From assembly GCA_913778455.1 (NCBI GenBank), contig CAJYVK010000233.1:1-42050 (forward strand): 42,050 nt of DNA, read 5' to 3'. A program made the translations under genes and the position numbers. The notes under the pieces are model-generated. The model did not search any database and was not told where the DNA came from. It worked only from the letters and a program-made list of their open reading frames with translations. Below, one piece after another: positions 32,418 to 40,025 of the stretch. Source of the DNA: an uncultured Hymenobacter sp. Lineage in GTDB: Bacteria; Bacteroidota; Bacteroidia; Cytophagales; Hymenobacteraceae. Position 1 is the stretch's first letter; each line of letters opens with the position of its first letter.

Positions 32418-32500
32418 AAATTATGAGTTATGAGTTGGCCGTGAGCGGCTTGTAAACTCACTAGCTCCAACTTCTAACTCATAACTTTTAACTCATAACT
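32405..32500. repeat. Inverted repeat of AGTTATGAGTT type, copy 2
   Basis: The arms 32405-32438 and 32467-32500 (34 bp, four mismatches) belong to the same family as 30838-30936. The left arm contains the crtI stop codon (32415-32417) and the right arm ends six bases before the crtB ATG, so the element makes up the complete crtI-crtB junction. Confidence 0.85.
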
Positions 32501-32506
32501 CTCTTA

Positions 32507-33349
32507 ATGGACCAACAGCAGCTTTTTACCGATACCAGTCTGGCGTGCGCGCAGCTCATCACGCGGCGCTACAGCACCTCGTTTTCGCTGGGTATCCGCA
32601 CGCTGGACAAGGCGCTGCACCGGGCCATTTATGCCATCTACGGCTTCGTGCGCTGGGCCGATGAGATTGTGGATACCTTCCACAGTCAAAACAAGGCCGC
32701 CTTACTGGCTGATTTTGAGCACGATACGTACGTGGCCATCACGGCGGGCTTCAGCCTGAACCCCGTGCTGCACGCCTTTCAGTGGGCGGTGAATACCTAC
32801 CAGGTTGACCACGAGTTTATTGATGCTTTTTTGCGCAGCATGGAGATGGACCTGGAAGACCGCAATTACCGCCAGGAGCTGTACGAGCAGTACATCTACG
32901 GCTCGGCCGAAGTGGTGGGGCTGATGTGTCTGCGCGTGTTTTGCCAGGGCCAGCCGGCGCTGTTCGACCGACTCAAGGCCCCGGCGCGGCGGCTGGGGGC
33001 GGCGTTTCAGAAAGTGAATTTCTTGCGCGATATCCGTTCCGACTACGAGGAGCGGGGGCGGGTGTACTTTCCCGGGCTGCGCTACGAGCAGTTCGACGAC
33101 CGCGCCAAGCGGGCCGTGGAAGAAGACATTCGCGCCGACTTTGAGGCCGCTTACGCCGGAATCCAGCAACTCCCCCGGTCGGCGCGGCTGGGCGTGTACC
33201 TTGCTTACATCTACTACCTCAAGCTGTTTCACAAGCTGCGCCGGGCGCCGGCCAGCCAGGTAATGGCCGAGCGCGTGCGCCTGCCCGACAACACCAAGCT
33301 GCTGCTGCTGGCCGGCTCGTGGCTACGTTATCGGCTGCGGGCCGTATAG
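32507..33349 (+). CDS. crtB: Phytoene synthase CrtB
   Basis: The product is 280 residues, normal for the squalene/phytoene synthase family. It condenses two geranylgeranyl diphosphates to phytoene. The first Asp-rich motif is D52-x-x-x-D56 (ADEIVD) and the second D175-x-x-x-D179 (NFLRDIRSDYEERGRVYFP). Other blocks are ITRRYSTSFSLGIRTL and HRAIYAIYGFVRWADE. The ATG at 32507 follows repeat copy 2 by six bases. It forms a pair with crtI and provides its substrate. Confidence 0.96.
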   Translation: MDQQQLFTDTSLACAQLITRRYSTSFSLGIRTLDKALHRAIYAIYGFVRWADEIVDTFHSQNKAALLADFEHDTYVAITAGFSLNPVLHAFQWAVNTYQVDHEFIDAFLRSMEMDLEDRNYRQELYEQYIYGSAEVVGLMCLRVFCQGQPALFDRLKAPARRLGAAFQKVNFLRDIRSDYEERGRVYFPGLRYEQFDDRAKRAVEEDIRADFEAAYAGIQQLPRSARLGVYLAYIYYLKLFHKLRRAPASQVMAERVRLPDNTKLLLLAGSWLRYRLRAV

Positions 33350-33420
33350 CGTGGTGGGGCACTAGGAGCGAGCCAGCCGCGTTGGGGAGCTGGGCTTACC
33401 GCACCACTGCCGGGTACCCG

Positions 33421-33428
33421 TAGCTTTG
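33421..33428 (+). promoter_or_regulatory. Bacteroidota -7 element before the small gene after crtB
   Basis: TAGCTTTG matches TAnnTTTG and ends five bases before the ATG at 33434, which would give a very short or absent leader. Confidence 0.35.
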
Positions 33429-33433
33429 CGCCC

Positions 33434-33991
33434 ATGAAACGACTGCTTGTTCTCACCCTGCTAAGCGTGCTGCCCGCGACTCCTAACGCGGTGGCGAGTC
33501 GGCTTTCTACTATTCTTTCGCATATGTCGCCTCTTCAACCGGCCGCCCTGCGCCGCCATTACGAGCAAGCCGCCGCCGATAAGCAGGCCGGTGAAAAATT
33601 CTACAATCTGCTGCGCGACTACGCGGGGCAAGATGCGCTGGTGCTGGGTTACAAAGCTGCTTCCGAAGCTATTAAAGCCCGTGATGCCTCGATGCTCAAC
33701 AAGCTGACTTACGTGCAGCAAGCCGCCAAAACTTTCGAGCGGGCCGTGGCGCTCGACAGCGACAATGCCGAGATTCGCTTTTTGCGTTTTTCGGTTGAAA
33801 GCAACCTGCCGCCCTTCCTGGGGTTGAGCAAGCACGTCGAGGAAGACAAGGCATTTTTGCTGCGGGCCGCCCTGCAACACCCCAGCTCGGGCATGGACGA
33901 CCAAGCCTTCCAAACCGTGCGCGGCTTCCTAGTAGACCGGGGGCACGTAAGCGACGATGATGCCCAGCGCTTGGCCCGCGTGAAAAGCTAG
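33434..33991 (+). CDS. Exported protein of unknown function in the carotenoid cluster
   Basis: The product is 185 residues. Residues 1-22 look like a signal peptide (MKRLLVLTLLSVLPATPNAVAS), although a shorter cytosolic form from the internal ATG (MSPLQPAAL) cannot be excluded. The mature part is helical: YNLLRDYAGQDALVLGYKAASEAIKA, then a tetratricopeptide-like stretch (AAKTFERAVALDSDNAEIRFLRFSVESNLPPFLG). It sits between crtB and ispH, all on the plus strand. The function is unknown. Confidence 0.75.
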   Translation: MKRLLVLTLLSVLPATPNAVASRLSTILSHMSPLQPAALRRHYEQAAADKQAGEKFYNLLRDYAGQDALVLGYKAASEAIKARDASMLNKLTYVQQAAKTFERAVALDSDNAEIRFLRFSVESNLPPFLGLSKHVEEDKAFLLRAALQHPSSGMDDQAFQTVRGFLVDRGHVSDDDAQRLARVKS

Positions 33992-34092
33992 GCTGCTTTG
34001 CATCGACAGTAAATTGGATAAAAAGCAGTTGGCTGCTAAAAACTGGGCAACAGGCATAACCTTGCGAGGCTATTTGTAGTTAGCTTCACGGT

Positions 34093-34947
34093 ATGCAGTC
34101 TGGTTTGCACCTCAGCGTTCGTATAGATCCTAACTCCGGCTTTTGCTTTGGCGTAATCTACGCCATTCAGATGGCCGAAGACTTATTGGCCGAACAAGGC
34201 TACCTCTACTGTCTGGGCGACATTGTGCACAACGATAAAGAGGTACAGCGTCTGCAAAACAAGGGGTTACGCATTATCGGCTACGAGCAGCTCGGCCAGC
34301 TGCGCGACGAGGCCGTGCTGATTCGGGCGCATGGCGAGCCGCCGAGCACCTACCAGCGGGCGATGGAAAATAACCTGACCCTCATCGACGCCAGCTGTCC
34401 AGTAGTGCTCAAATTACAAAATCGCATTAAGACCAGCTTCGACCGCCGCGAGAAAATATTTATTTACGGCAAGCACGGCCACGCCGAAGTGGTAGGTTTG
34501 CTGGGCCAGACGAGCGGCGAGGCGGTGGTGTTTGAGAACATGGAGGAGCTGCTGCGCCACGAGCTGCCGCCCAACATCACGCTCTACAGCCAGACCACTA
34601 AAAGCACGGATTCATTCTACCGGATTAAAGACGAGCTGGTTGGGCGAGGCTTTACGGTCAATGCCAACGATACTATTTGCCGGCAGGTGAGCAACCGCGA
34701 CCAGGATTTGCGCCGCTTCGCGGCTAAGTTTGACCAGATCGTATTTGTGTCGGGTACCAAGAGCTCGAACGGGAAGGTGCTCTACCAAGTGTGTCGGGAA
34801 ACGAACGCGCGCACGCATTTCGTTTCGACGATTGAGGAGGTGGAAGCTGCTTGGTTTGAGCCTGGGCAGTCAGTCGGTATTTGCGGGGCTACGAGCACGC
34901 CCATGTGGCTGATGGAGCAGGTCCGGGACGTGTTGGAGCGCCTCTAG
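34093..34947 (+). CDS. ispH: IspH, HMBPP reductase
   Basis: The product is 284 residues, the final enzyme of the MEP pathway. It reduces 4-hydroxy-3-methylbut-2-enyl diphosphate to IPP and DMAPP with a [4Fe-4S] cluster. The three cluster cysteines are C18 (SGFCFGV), C102 (DASCPVV) and C196 (DTICRQV). Further signatures are H45-equivalent DIVHND, RAHGEPP and the C-terminal ICGATSTPMWLMEQV. Its position inside the carotenoid cluster suggests it boosts precursor supply. A sense-oriented copy of the ATTTAACGG repeat begins directly after the TAG stop. Confidence 0.95.
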   Translation: MQSGLHLSVRIDPNSGFCFGVIYAIQMAEDLLAEQGYLYCLGDIVHNDKEVQRLQNKGLRIIGYEQLGQLRDEAVLIRAHGEPPSTYQRAMENNLTLIDASCPVVLKLQNRIKTSFDRREKIFIYGKHGHAEVVGLLGQTSGEAVVFENMEELLRHELPPNITLYSQTTKSTDSFYRIKDELVGRGFTVNANDTICRQVSNRDQDLRRFAAKFDQIVFVSGTKSSNGKVLYQVCRETNARTHFVSTIEEVEAAWFEPGQSVGICGATSTPMWLMEQVRDVLERL

Positions 34948-34987
34948 ACCGCAGATTTAACGGATTCAACGGATTTCGTGGATTCGG
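34948..34987 (+). repeat. ATTTAACGG repeat at the ispH stop codon
   Basis: The 40-base element ACCGCAGATTTAACGG... begins on the base after the ispH stop. It matches, in reverse complement and with three differences, the core of each unit of the tandem array at 35118-35319, so the two could pair as a long stem. A degenerate remnant (ACCGCAGATTCACTAGATTTTG) lies near 35048. Confidence 0.8.
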
Positions 34988-35117
34988 ACGACTTCTTTCT
35001 TATTGTAGGTTGTTGCGGGCTTGGGCTTGTGGGCTGCGTAAAACCATAACCGCAGATTCACTAGATTTTGCTGCTTGAGAGCAGACCTTTTCGCACTTTC
35101 GCGGGTTGATTACTTGC

Positions 35118-35319
35118 CTGGCACCAACTGTCGAGCGATGACCGAATCCGTGAAATCCGTTGAATCCGTTAAATCCGCGGTCATGTCTGGCACCAACTGT
35201 CGAGTGATGACCGAATCCGTGAAATCCGTTGAATCCGTTAAATCTGCGGTCATGTCTGGCACCAACCGTCGAGCGATGACCGAATCCGTGCAATCCGTTG
35301 AATCCGTTAAATCCGCGGT
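35118..35319 (-). repeat. In-frame 69-bp tandem repeat across the crtW start
   Basis: Units lie at 35118-35186, 35187-35255 and 35256-35319 (the last incomplete) and differ at only a few bases. Each contains, in reverse orientation relative to crtW, the ATTTAACGG element seen at nearby stop codons. The unit length is 23 codons, so the crtW frame stays open through the array and each full unit offers two in-frame ATGs (MTESVK and MSGTN). Confidence 0.92.
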
Positions 35320-36040
35320 TAAATATGCGGTCAGGGTAGTTGCGCCGGCACCGCTGGCCGGCCGGGGCGTGCTGGCGGCGCTGCTCATTTTAATGAGCTG
35401 GGGCGGGCTGCTGGCTTTTCTGCTCGGGGCGTACCGGCCCGACTGGCACTCGCCGGCACCTTACTTATTGGTGCTGCTGCAAACGCATTTGTACACTGGG
35501 TTGTACATCACGGCGCACGACGCCATGCACGGCGTGGTGAGCCCCAACAAACGGCTGAATAATGCCATCGGCACGGTGTGCGCGCTGCTGTTTGCCTACA
35601 ACTGGTTTCCGCGGCAGCTGCCCAAGCACCACGACCACCACCGCCACGTGGGTACGCCCGACGATCCCGATTTCCACCCCGAGAATCACCCCGGCTTCTT
35701 CCCCTGGCTGGCCCGCTTCGCCTGGAACTACGTGACCTGGTGGCAGGTGCTGCTAATGGCCGTAACATACAACGTGTTGAAGCTGTATTTTCCGCAAGCC
35801 AACGTGATTGCCTTCTGGATGGTGCCGGCGGTACTGGCGACGTTACAGCTATTTTTCTTCGGAACTTACTTGCCGCACCGGGGCGAGCATGAGGCGGGCA
35901 ATAAGCACAAGTCGCGCAGCCAGCTGCGGCACCACGCGTGGGCGTTTGTGAGCTGTTATTTCTTTGGGTATCACTATGAGCACCACGACCAGCCGTATCT
36001 GCCTTGGTGGCGGTTGTGGCGGGCTAAAGTCGACCGCTGA
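35276..36040 (+). CDS. crtW: Beta-carotene ketolase CrtW
   Basis: The product is 254 residues from the ATG at 35276. It is a membrane di-iron ketolase of the fatty acid desaturase superfamily that adds the 4-keto group to beta-rings. Histidine boxes are TAHDAMHGVV, KHHDHHRHVG and GYHYEHHDQPYLPWW, plus LPHRGEHEAGNKHKSRS. Four hydrophobic segments lie between them. The frame is open back to a TTG at 35075 through an in-frame tandem repeat, with ATGs at 35138, 35183, 35207 and 35252. I chose the last repeat ATG because it gives a normal ketolase length; longer forms would carry one to three copies of a 23-residue repeat leader. The TGA stop is part of a downstream repeat element. Confidence 0.9.
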   Translation: MTESVQSVESVKSAVKYAVRVVAPAPLAGRGVLAALLILMSWGGLLAFLLGAYRPDWHSPAPYLLVLLQTHLYTGLYITAHDAMHGVVSPNKRLNNAIGTVCALLFAYNWFPRQLPKHHDHHRHVGTPDDPDFHPENHPGFFPWLARFAWNYVTWWQVLLMAVTYNVLKLYFPQANVIAFWMVPAVLATLQLFFFGTYLPHRGEHEAGNKHKSRSQLRHHAWAFVSCYFFGYHYEHHDQPYLPWWRLWRAKVDR

Positions 36041-36066
36041 TTTAACGGATTAAACGGATTTCGGGG
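36032..36066 (+). repeat. ATTTAACGG repeat overlapping the crtW stop codon
   Basis: The element GACCGCTGATTTAACGG... includes the last two sense codons and the TGA of crtW. A single T for A change relative to the ACCGCAGATTT form makes the stop. Confidence 0.8.
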
Positions 36067-36107
36067 ATGCGCCCGCTGGCCTCTGGTGGCGTGCGGAGTT
36101 GGGTAAG

Positions 36108-36150
36108 CAGAAGAAAGAAGGCTGCTCATTGAGCAGCCTTCTTTCTTCTG
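36108..36150. terminator. Bidirectional hairpin terminator between crtW and the HMA gene
   Basis: The 21-bp perfect arms CAGAAGAAAGAAGGCTGCTCA and complement meet at a one-base loop. It lies midway between two convergent genes, flanked by oppositely oriented ATTTAACGG repeats. Confidence 0.75.
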
Positions 36151-36151
36151 T

Positions 36152-36181
36152 GCAATCCGTTAAATCCGTTAAATCCGCGGT
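36152..36181 (-). repeat. ATTTAACGG repeat at the HMA gene stop codon
   Basis: Read on the minus strand, ACCGCGGATTTAACGG followed by a further ATTTAACGG begins on the base after the TAG stop of the HMA gene. Confidence 0.8.
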
Positions 36182-36559
36182 CTAGTGGGTGCCAGCGGTT
36201 TTCTTGCAGCACTCGGGTAGGCGGTCGTAGGCGCGGGCGTCGGCGGTGAGCTGGTCGGCGTCGTAGCCGGTCTTTTGAACGGCGGTGCGCAGGGTGTTGG
36301 CGTTGGTTTTAGCGGGGTTGTAGGTTACGGTCAAGACCTTGCTGGGAACGTCGAGGTTGGCGGCTTGTACGCCTTTCTCGTAGGCCAGGCTTTTTTCGAG
36401 GCGCGACTTGCACATGTCGCACACGGCCGAGGTCTTGAATTGAACCATCTCGGTGCCCTTCTTGGCCGAGCTAGCGGCAGCTGCGGGGGCAGTCTGAGCC
36501 TGGGCGGCGGCACCGGCAAAGCTCAACAGGGCAAACAAAGAAAATGCAGAAGCTTTCAT
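36182..36559 (-). CDS. Exported heavy-metal-associated (HMA) domain protein
   Basis: The product is 125 residues. A signal peptide (MKASAFSLFALLSFAGAAAQAQ) and an Ala-rich linker precede an HMA ferredoxin-like domain (about 37-105) with the metal-binding C47-x-x-C50 in VQFKTSAVCDMCKSRLEKSL. The later block LTVTYNPAKTNANTLRTAVQKTGYDAD is the usual beta-alpha-beta end. Two more cysteines (C117, C118 in LPECCKK) lie near the C-terminus. It probably carries copper or another soft metal in the periplasm. It is downstream of the TonB receptor on the same strand, forming a likely metal operon. Confidence 0.9.
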   Translation of the reverse strand: MKASAFSLFALLSFAGAAAQAQTAPAAAASSAKKGTEMVQFKTSAVCDMCKSRLEKSLAYEKGVQAANLDVPSKVLTVTYNPAKTNANTLRTAVQKTGYDADQLTADARAYDRLPECCKKTAGTH

Positions 36560-36660
36560 AAAAGAGAAACAGTAAAAAAGAAACGATAAGTGCCACGAGT
36601 AAGCAAACCGTAAGCCAGCCTACCCAAAAAAACAGTCAGCCTGGCGTAGCCAGGTGTATC

Positions 36661-36684
36661 CCCGAAATCCGTTAAATCCGCGGT
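36661..36684 (-). repeat. ATTTAACGG repeat at the TonB receptor stop codon
   Basis: On the minus strand ACCGCGGATTTAACGGATTTCGGG starts one base after the TAG stop of the receptor gene. Confidence 0.8.
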
Positions 36685-36685
36685 C

Positions 36686-39007
36686 CTATTCGAGGCGGTA
36701 GCGCAGGCCGGCGTAGGTGAGGCGGCCGTACACGGGGCCCCACACCATAGCCGCGTCGAAGCCCGCGCTGAAGGGCGTGGCCGCGTTTTGAATAGGGTCG
36801 GGCTGGCGGTAGTTGGTGAGGTTTTCGACGCCGACGTACACTTCCAAGCGCTTGAAGGCGCGGGTGAGCTGGGCGTTGAGGGCGGCGTAGCGGGGGGCGT
36901 ATTCGAGGCCAGCCGTGCCGGTGCCGTGCTGGTGGCCGCCGCCCAGGCCGTCGGCGGGCAAGTGGGCCAGCGGGCGCTCGCCATACCACTGCACCGTGAA
37001 ATCGGCCCGCCACTTATCGAACGCCGAGGCGTAGCCCAGGTTCAGGAAGGCGCGGTGCTGGGGCGTGAGGGGCTTGGGCAGGAGCTGGCCGTCGTAAGTG
37101 CTTTGCACGTCGAGCCACTTGTAGGCGGCCTTCACCTGCAAGCCCTTGAGCGGTTCGGCCTGCACCTCGGCCTGCGCACTGCGGGCGAAGGAGCGGGCCC
37201 CCGGCGCGAGGTTATCCAGAATAATGTATTGCGGCGCGGTGTACATGTCGGCCACCAACTGGTTCTGGAAGATGGTGTTGTAATAATCGACCACCAGCGT
37301 AGCGGGCCGGCCCCGCAGCTGGAAATACTGCGTGAGCGAGCCGCCCAGGTTCCACGCCTTTTCGGGCTGGAGAGGTTGCGCGAGATAATACAGCCGGGCG
37401 CTGGCTAGCATGGCCGCGTTGTCGGCAATCGGGTTGGGTACCCGGAAGCCCCGGCCGGCCGAGAGGCGCAGCGCGGTGGCGGGCCGCAGGTCGTACTTGA
37501 GGTTGAAGCGGGGCGTCACCTGCCAGCCGTAGAGGTTGTGGTAGTCGGTGCGCAGGCCAGCCACCACGGTTAAGTTGCGGGTGTTGGCGTAGGTATACTC
37601 GGCGAAGGCGCCGGGCACGCGTTCGGTGCGTTGCAGGTGCAGGCCGGCGGCCAGCAGGGCGGGCGTGTCGCCGTTGGTCAGCAGCTCGGTGTAGTCGTCG
37701 TACAAAAAGCTCAGGCCCGTGCGGTAGGTATGCCGAGTGTCGCCGATGATGCTCTGGAACAGCAGCATAGCCTGGCCGGTATTTTGGTGGCCGTTGTAGA
37801 AGCGCGGGCCGCTATCCTGCCGGAAGGAGTAAGTCGAGTTAAAGTCGTGGCTCGTGCCATTCACCAGCAAGCCCAGGCTTTGGAAGGGCCGGCCGGGCCA
37901 GGTATAGGAAGTGCGGGCCTGGGCCGTGTAGCGGTGAGTGGTTTGGGTGGTGCCGTAGGCTGCCCGGTAGGCAGTAGGCTCGTTTTCGCGGAAGCCCAGC
38001 TGGCCGCTCTGACGCGTTTCGCGGATGGCACCGACGCCCAACTCAGCCACCAGGCCGGTGCCCGACTTGTATTTGATTTTATCGTAGCCGTTGAATTGCG
38101 TGGCCAGAGGCAGGTCGAGAAAGCCGTCGCCGTTGCGGTCCACGCGGTTGCCGAGGTGGTCGGTGTGCAGCAGCAGCACGTTGCTCCATTTTTTAGTGAG
38201 GCGTTGCGAGGCCACGGCGTTGAGGTCAAATTTGCCGAGGTCGTTGACGTAGGCGTTTAGCAGCAGCTGGTCGGTGAGGTCGGGCTCCTTGAGCTGCACG
38301 TTGACCTGGCCCGAGATGCCCTCGTAGCCATTCACCACCGAGCCGGTGCCCTTGATGATGTCGATGCTGCCGATCCAGGGGCCAGCCAAGTAGCCCAGTC
38401 GGTAGGGGGCCGAGAGCCCGCGCAGGGCCGGCTGGTTGTCAACGGTCAGCAGGGAGTACGCGCCGTCGAGGCCCAGCAGCTGAATTTGCTTGGCCCCGCT
38501 CACGGCGTCGGCGGTGCTTACCTCCACGGCGGCGTTGGTCTCGAAGCTCTCAGCCAGGTTGCAGCAGGCCGATTTGGTCAGGTCGCGGGCGCTGATGGTT
38601 TGCAGGCTACCCACCGACTTGGCCGAATAGGCCAGGGCCTTGGCCGTTACGGTCACTTCGCCCAGGGCCGCGCCGCCGCGCAGGCTCACGCGCAGGTAGG
38701 GCGTACCGGTGGTGGGTACCGTCAGCGTGTCGGAGGCGTAGCCCACGGCGCTCACGATGAGGCGGGGCTTGGCCTGGGCCGGAAAGGCGAGGGTAAATAC
38801 GCCCGCCCCGTCGGTGGTGGTGGTAGGGCCGCTGGCCCCGCCCGGTAGCAGCCAGCGCACCACGGCCCCGGGCACGGGGCTGGCTGCGTTGCCAGACTCG
38901 CGCACCTCGCCGCGCACGGCGGCCCCGCTCTGGGCGCGGCCCAGCAGCGGCAGGCTGCTCAGTAAGAAGAAGATAAGGCGCGGGCTATTCCCGCTGGGTA
39001 AGCGCAT
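36686..39007 (-). CDS. TonB-dependent outer membrane receptor, probably for metal
   Basis: The product is 773 residues. A signal peptide (PRLIFFLLSSLPLLGRAQS) precedes a carboxypeptidase-regulatory-like domain (about 30-110; VRGEVRESGNAASPVPGAVV). The plug domain (about 120-240) contains SACCNLAESFETNAAVEVS, QIQLLGLDGAYSLLTVDNQPAL and IDIIKGTGSVVNGYEGISGQVNVQL. The rest is a 22-strand-type barrel ending TYAGLRYRLE with a terminal aromatic/charged strand. The CCN motif in the plug is typical of receptors found next to HMA and HYC_CC_PP proteins in Bacteroidota, which suggests uptake of copper or a chelate. It is flanked by both such genes. Confidence 0.92.
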   Translation of the reverse strand: MRLPSGNSPRLIFFLLSSLPLLGRAQSGAAVRGEVRESGNAASPVPGAVVRWLLPGGASGPTTTTDGAGVFTLAFPAQAKPRLIVSAVGYASDTLTVPTTGTPYLRVSLRGGAALGEVTVTAKALAYSAKSVGSLQTISARDLTKSACCNLAESFETNAAVEVSTADAVSGAKQIQLLGLDGAYSLLTVDNQPALRGLSAPYRLGYLAGPWIGSIDIIKGTGSVVNGYEGISGQVNVQLKEPDLTDQLLLNAYVNDLGKFDLNAVASQRLTKKWSNVLLLHTDHLGNRVDRNGDGFLDLPLATQFNGYDKIKYKSGTGLVAELGVGAIRETRQSGQLGFRENEPTAYRAAYGTTQTTHRYTAQARTSYTWPGRPFQSLGLLVNGTSHDFNSTYSFRQDSGPRFYNGHQNTGQAMLLFQSIIGDTRHTYRTGLSFLYDDYTELLTNGDTPALLAAGLHLQRTERVPGAFAEYTYANTRNLTVVAGLRTDYHNLYGWQVTPRFNLKYDLRPATALRLSAGRGFRVPNPIADNAAMLASARLYYLAQPLQPEKAWNLGGSLTQYFQLRGRPATLVVDYYNTIFQNQLVADMYTAPQYIILDNLAPGARSFARSAQAEVQAEPLKGLQVKAAYKWLDVQSTYDGQLLPKPLTPQHRAFLNLGYASAFDKWRADFTVQWYGERPLAHLPADGLGGGHQHGTGTAGLEYAPRYAALNAQLTRAFKRLEVYVGVENLTNYRQPDPIQNAATPFSAGFDAAMVWGPVYGRLTYAGLRYRLE

Positions 39008-39086
39008 GGGGAAGGGAGGTTAGCAATTTCCGGAAAAAACATACGCCCAGGCCGAAGCGCCCGGACTCGCGGTTTTTCAGAAAAAG

Positions 39087-39557
39087 CTATACTACCAGCG
39101 TGCAGTGCCGCGTCAGCAGCACGCGCCCCGCCCGCGGTACGCCGGGCGGCGACGAGTTGGCGGCTGTACCCACGGCCACACTGGCCGCCAGGGGGGCGGC
39201 ACCCACGAAGCCCGTCCACACCGGCTCGGGCAGTACGGCCGGCGGCAGGTGGGCGGGCGGCTCGGGTAGCCACTTGGCCAGGCCCGCATCGGCGCTCTGG
39301 GCGCTGAGCTTGTGGTGCTGGTGGCTGACGTCGCAGCAGCCGTCGGCGCGGCGCTTGCCGCAGGGGCGGCCGGGCTTGGCCGGGCCGGCGGGGGCCTCGT
39401 CGTGGCTAGCCAGCCCCGGCAGGCTAAGGGCCACCGTGCTGCGCCCACTGATACGGCAGCGGTGCCGCTCAGCCGTGAGCCCGACCGACGTAGCCAGCAC
39501 CAGCAGGGCCAGCAAGGCACTCACGAGGCGGTGACGGTAGGGGAGGGGGCGCGGCAT
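39087..39557 (-). CDS. HYC_CC_PP-like small exported protein
   Basis: The product is 156 residues from the ATG at 39555-39557 (MPRPLPYRHRLVSALLALLVLATSVGLT). This N-terminal hydrophobic segment is a signal peptide or anchor. The mature part has HRCRISG, KPGRPCGKRRADGCCDVSHQHHKLSAQSADAG with a CC pair and a His cluster, and a Pro-rich region. This order resembles the HYC_CC_PP proteins that precede metal-linked TonB receptors in Bacteroidota. It is the first gene of the cluster with the receptor and HMA protein. The longer frame upstream has no conserved content. The assignment is moderately firm; metal binding is inference. Confidence 0.75.
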   Translation of the reverse strand: MPRPLPYRHRLVSALLALLVLATSVGLTAERHRCRISGRSTVALSLPGLASHDEAPAGPAKPGRPCGKRRADGCCDVSHQHHKLSAQSADAGLAKWLPEPPAHLPPAVLPEPVWTGFVGAAPLAASVAVGTAANSSPPGVPRAGRVLLTRHCTLVV

Positions 39558-39751
39558 AGCTCCGCAAAGATACGGCTGATAGCAATGATACGCCGTGTGG
39601 AATTGGGGTGTAAGCGTGTAGAATATGGCAGCTTGTCTTGGGCTTTGGGAAGAACGGGCACGTGAACGTAGCGCCCCTATCGCGTCCACTTCCTTTCCGG
39701 GTAAATGCTGATTTGTGAGGAATTACCATATGCCCCGGATTAACGGGCTAA

Positions 39752-39852
39752 TTTGCCCAATCTGTAACACCAAGCTCCGGCTTGGTGATTTGCCCGGCAA
39801 ACCTCCCCTGACGCCTCACCAAGCCGGAGCTTGGTGTTACAGGTTGGGCAAA
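39752..39852. repeat. Inverted repeat with 37-bp arms
   Basis: The arms 39752-39788 and 39816-39852 match with one mismatch around a 27-base spacer; each arm also contains CAAGCTCCGGCTTGG-type internal symmetry. A 70-codon plus-strand frame (39715-39927) across it is an artefact of the repeat. Confidence 0.85.
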
Positions 39853-39880
39853 CCGGTACTCCAATCCAAGAAGCTCATAA

Positions 39881-39914
39881 AAAACGGCCAGCCGCCACAG
39901 CGACTGGCCGTTTT
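39881..39914. terminator. Hairpin terminator
   Basis: The stem AAAACGGCCAG/CTGGCCGTTTT has a 12-base loop and can work on either strand. It lies between the metal cluster and the alcohol dehydrogenase, downstream of the latter. Confidence 0.65.
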
Positions 39915-39986
39915 CTACCAAGAGTAGATAATCGGACTTTGCCGAGCCTAGTCAGCCCGCCGCCGCATGCTGGCGGGCGTATCGGC

Positions 39987-40025
39987 GCAATCCGTTAAAT
40001 CCGTTAAATTCGTTAAATCTGCGAT
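39987..40025 (-). repeat. ATTTAACGG repeat overlapping the alcohol dehydrogenase stop codon
   Basis: On the minus strand ATCGCAGATTTAACG is followed by two more ATTTAACGG iterations. The first base of the element is the final A of the TGA stop. Confidence 0.78.

Noticed and set aside
35118..35319. CRISPR-like array
   Set aside because: The units are directly adjacent 69-bp tandem copies with no unique spacers and no cas genes nearby.
39715..39927. 70-codon frame with two CxxC-like cysteines
   Set aside because: Most of it is encoded by the two arms of the inverted repeat at 39752-39852 and the tail by a terminator hairpin.
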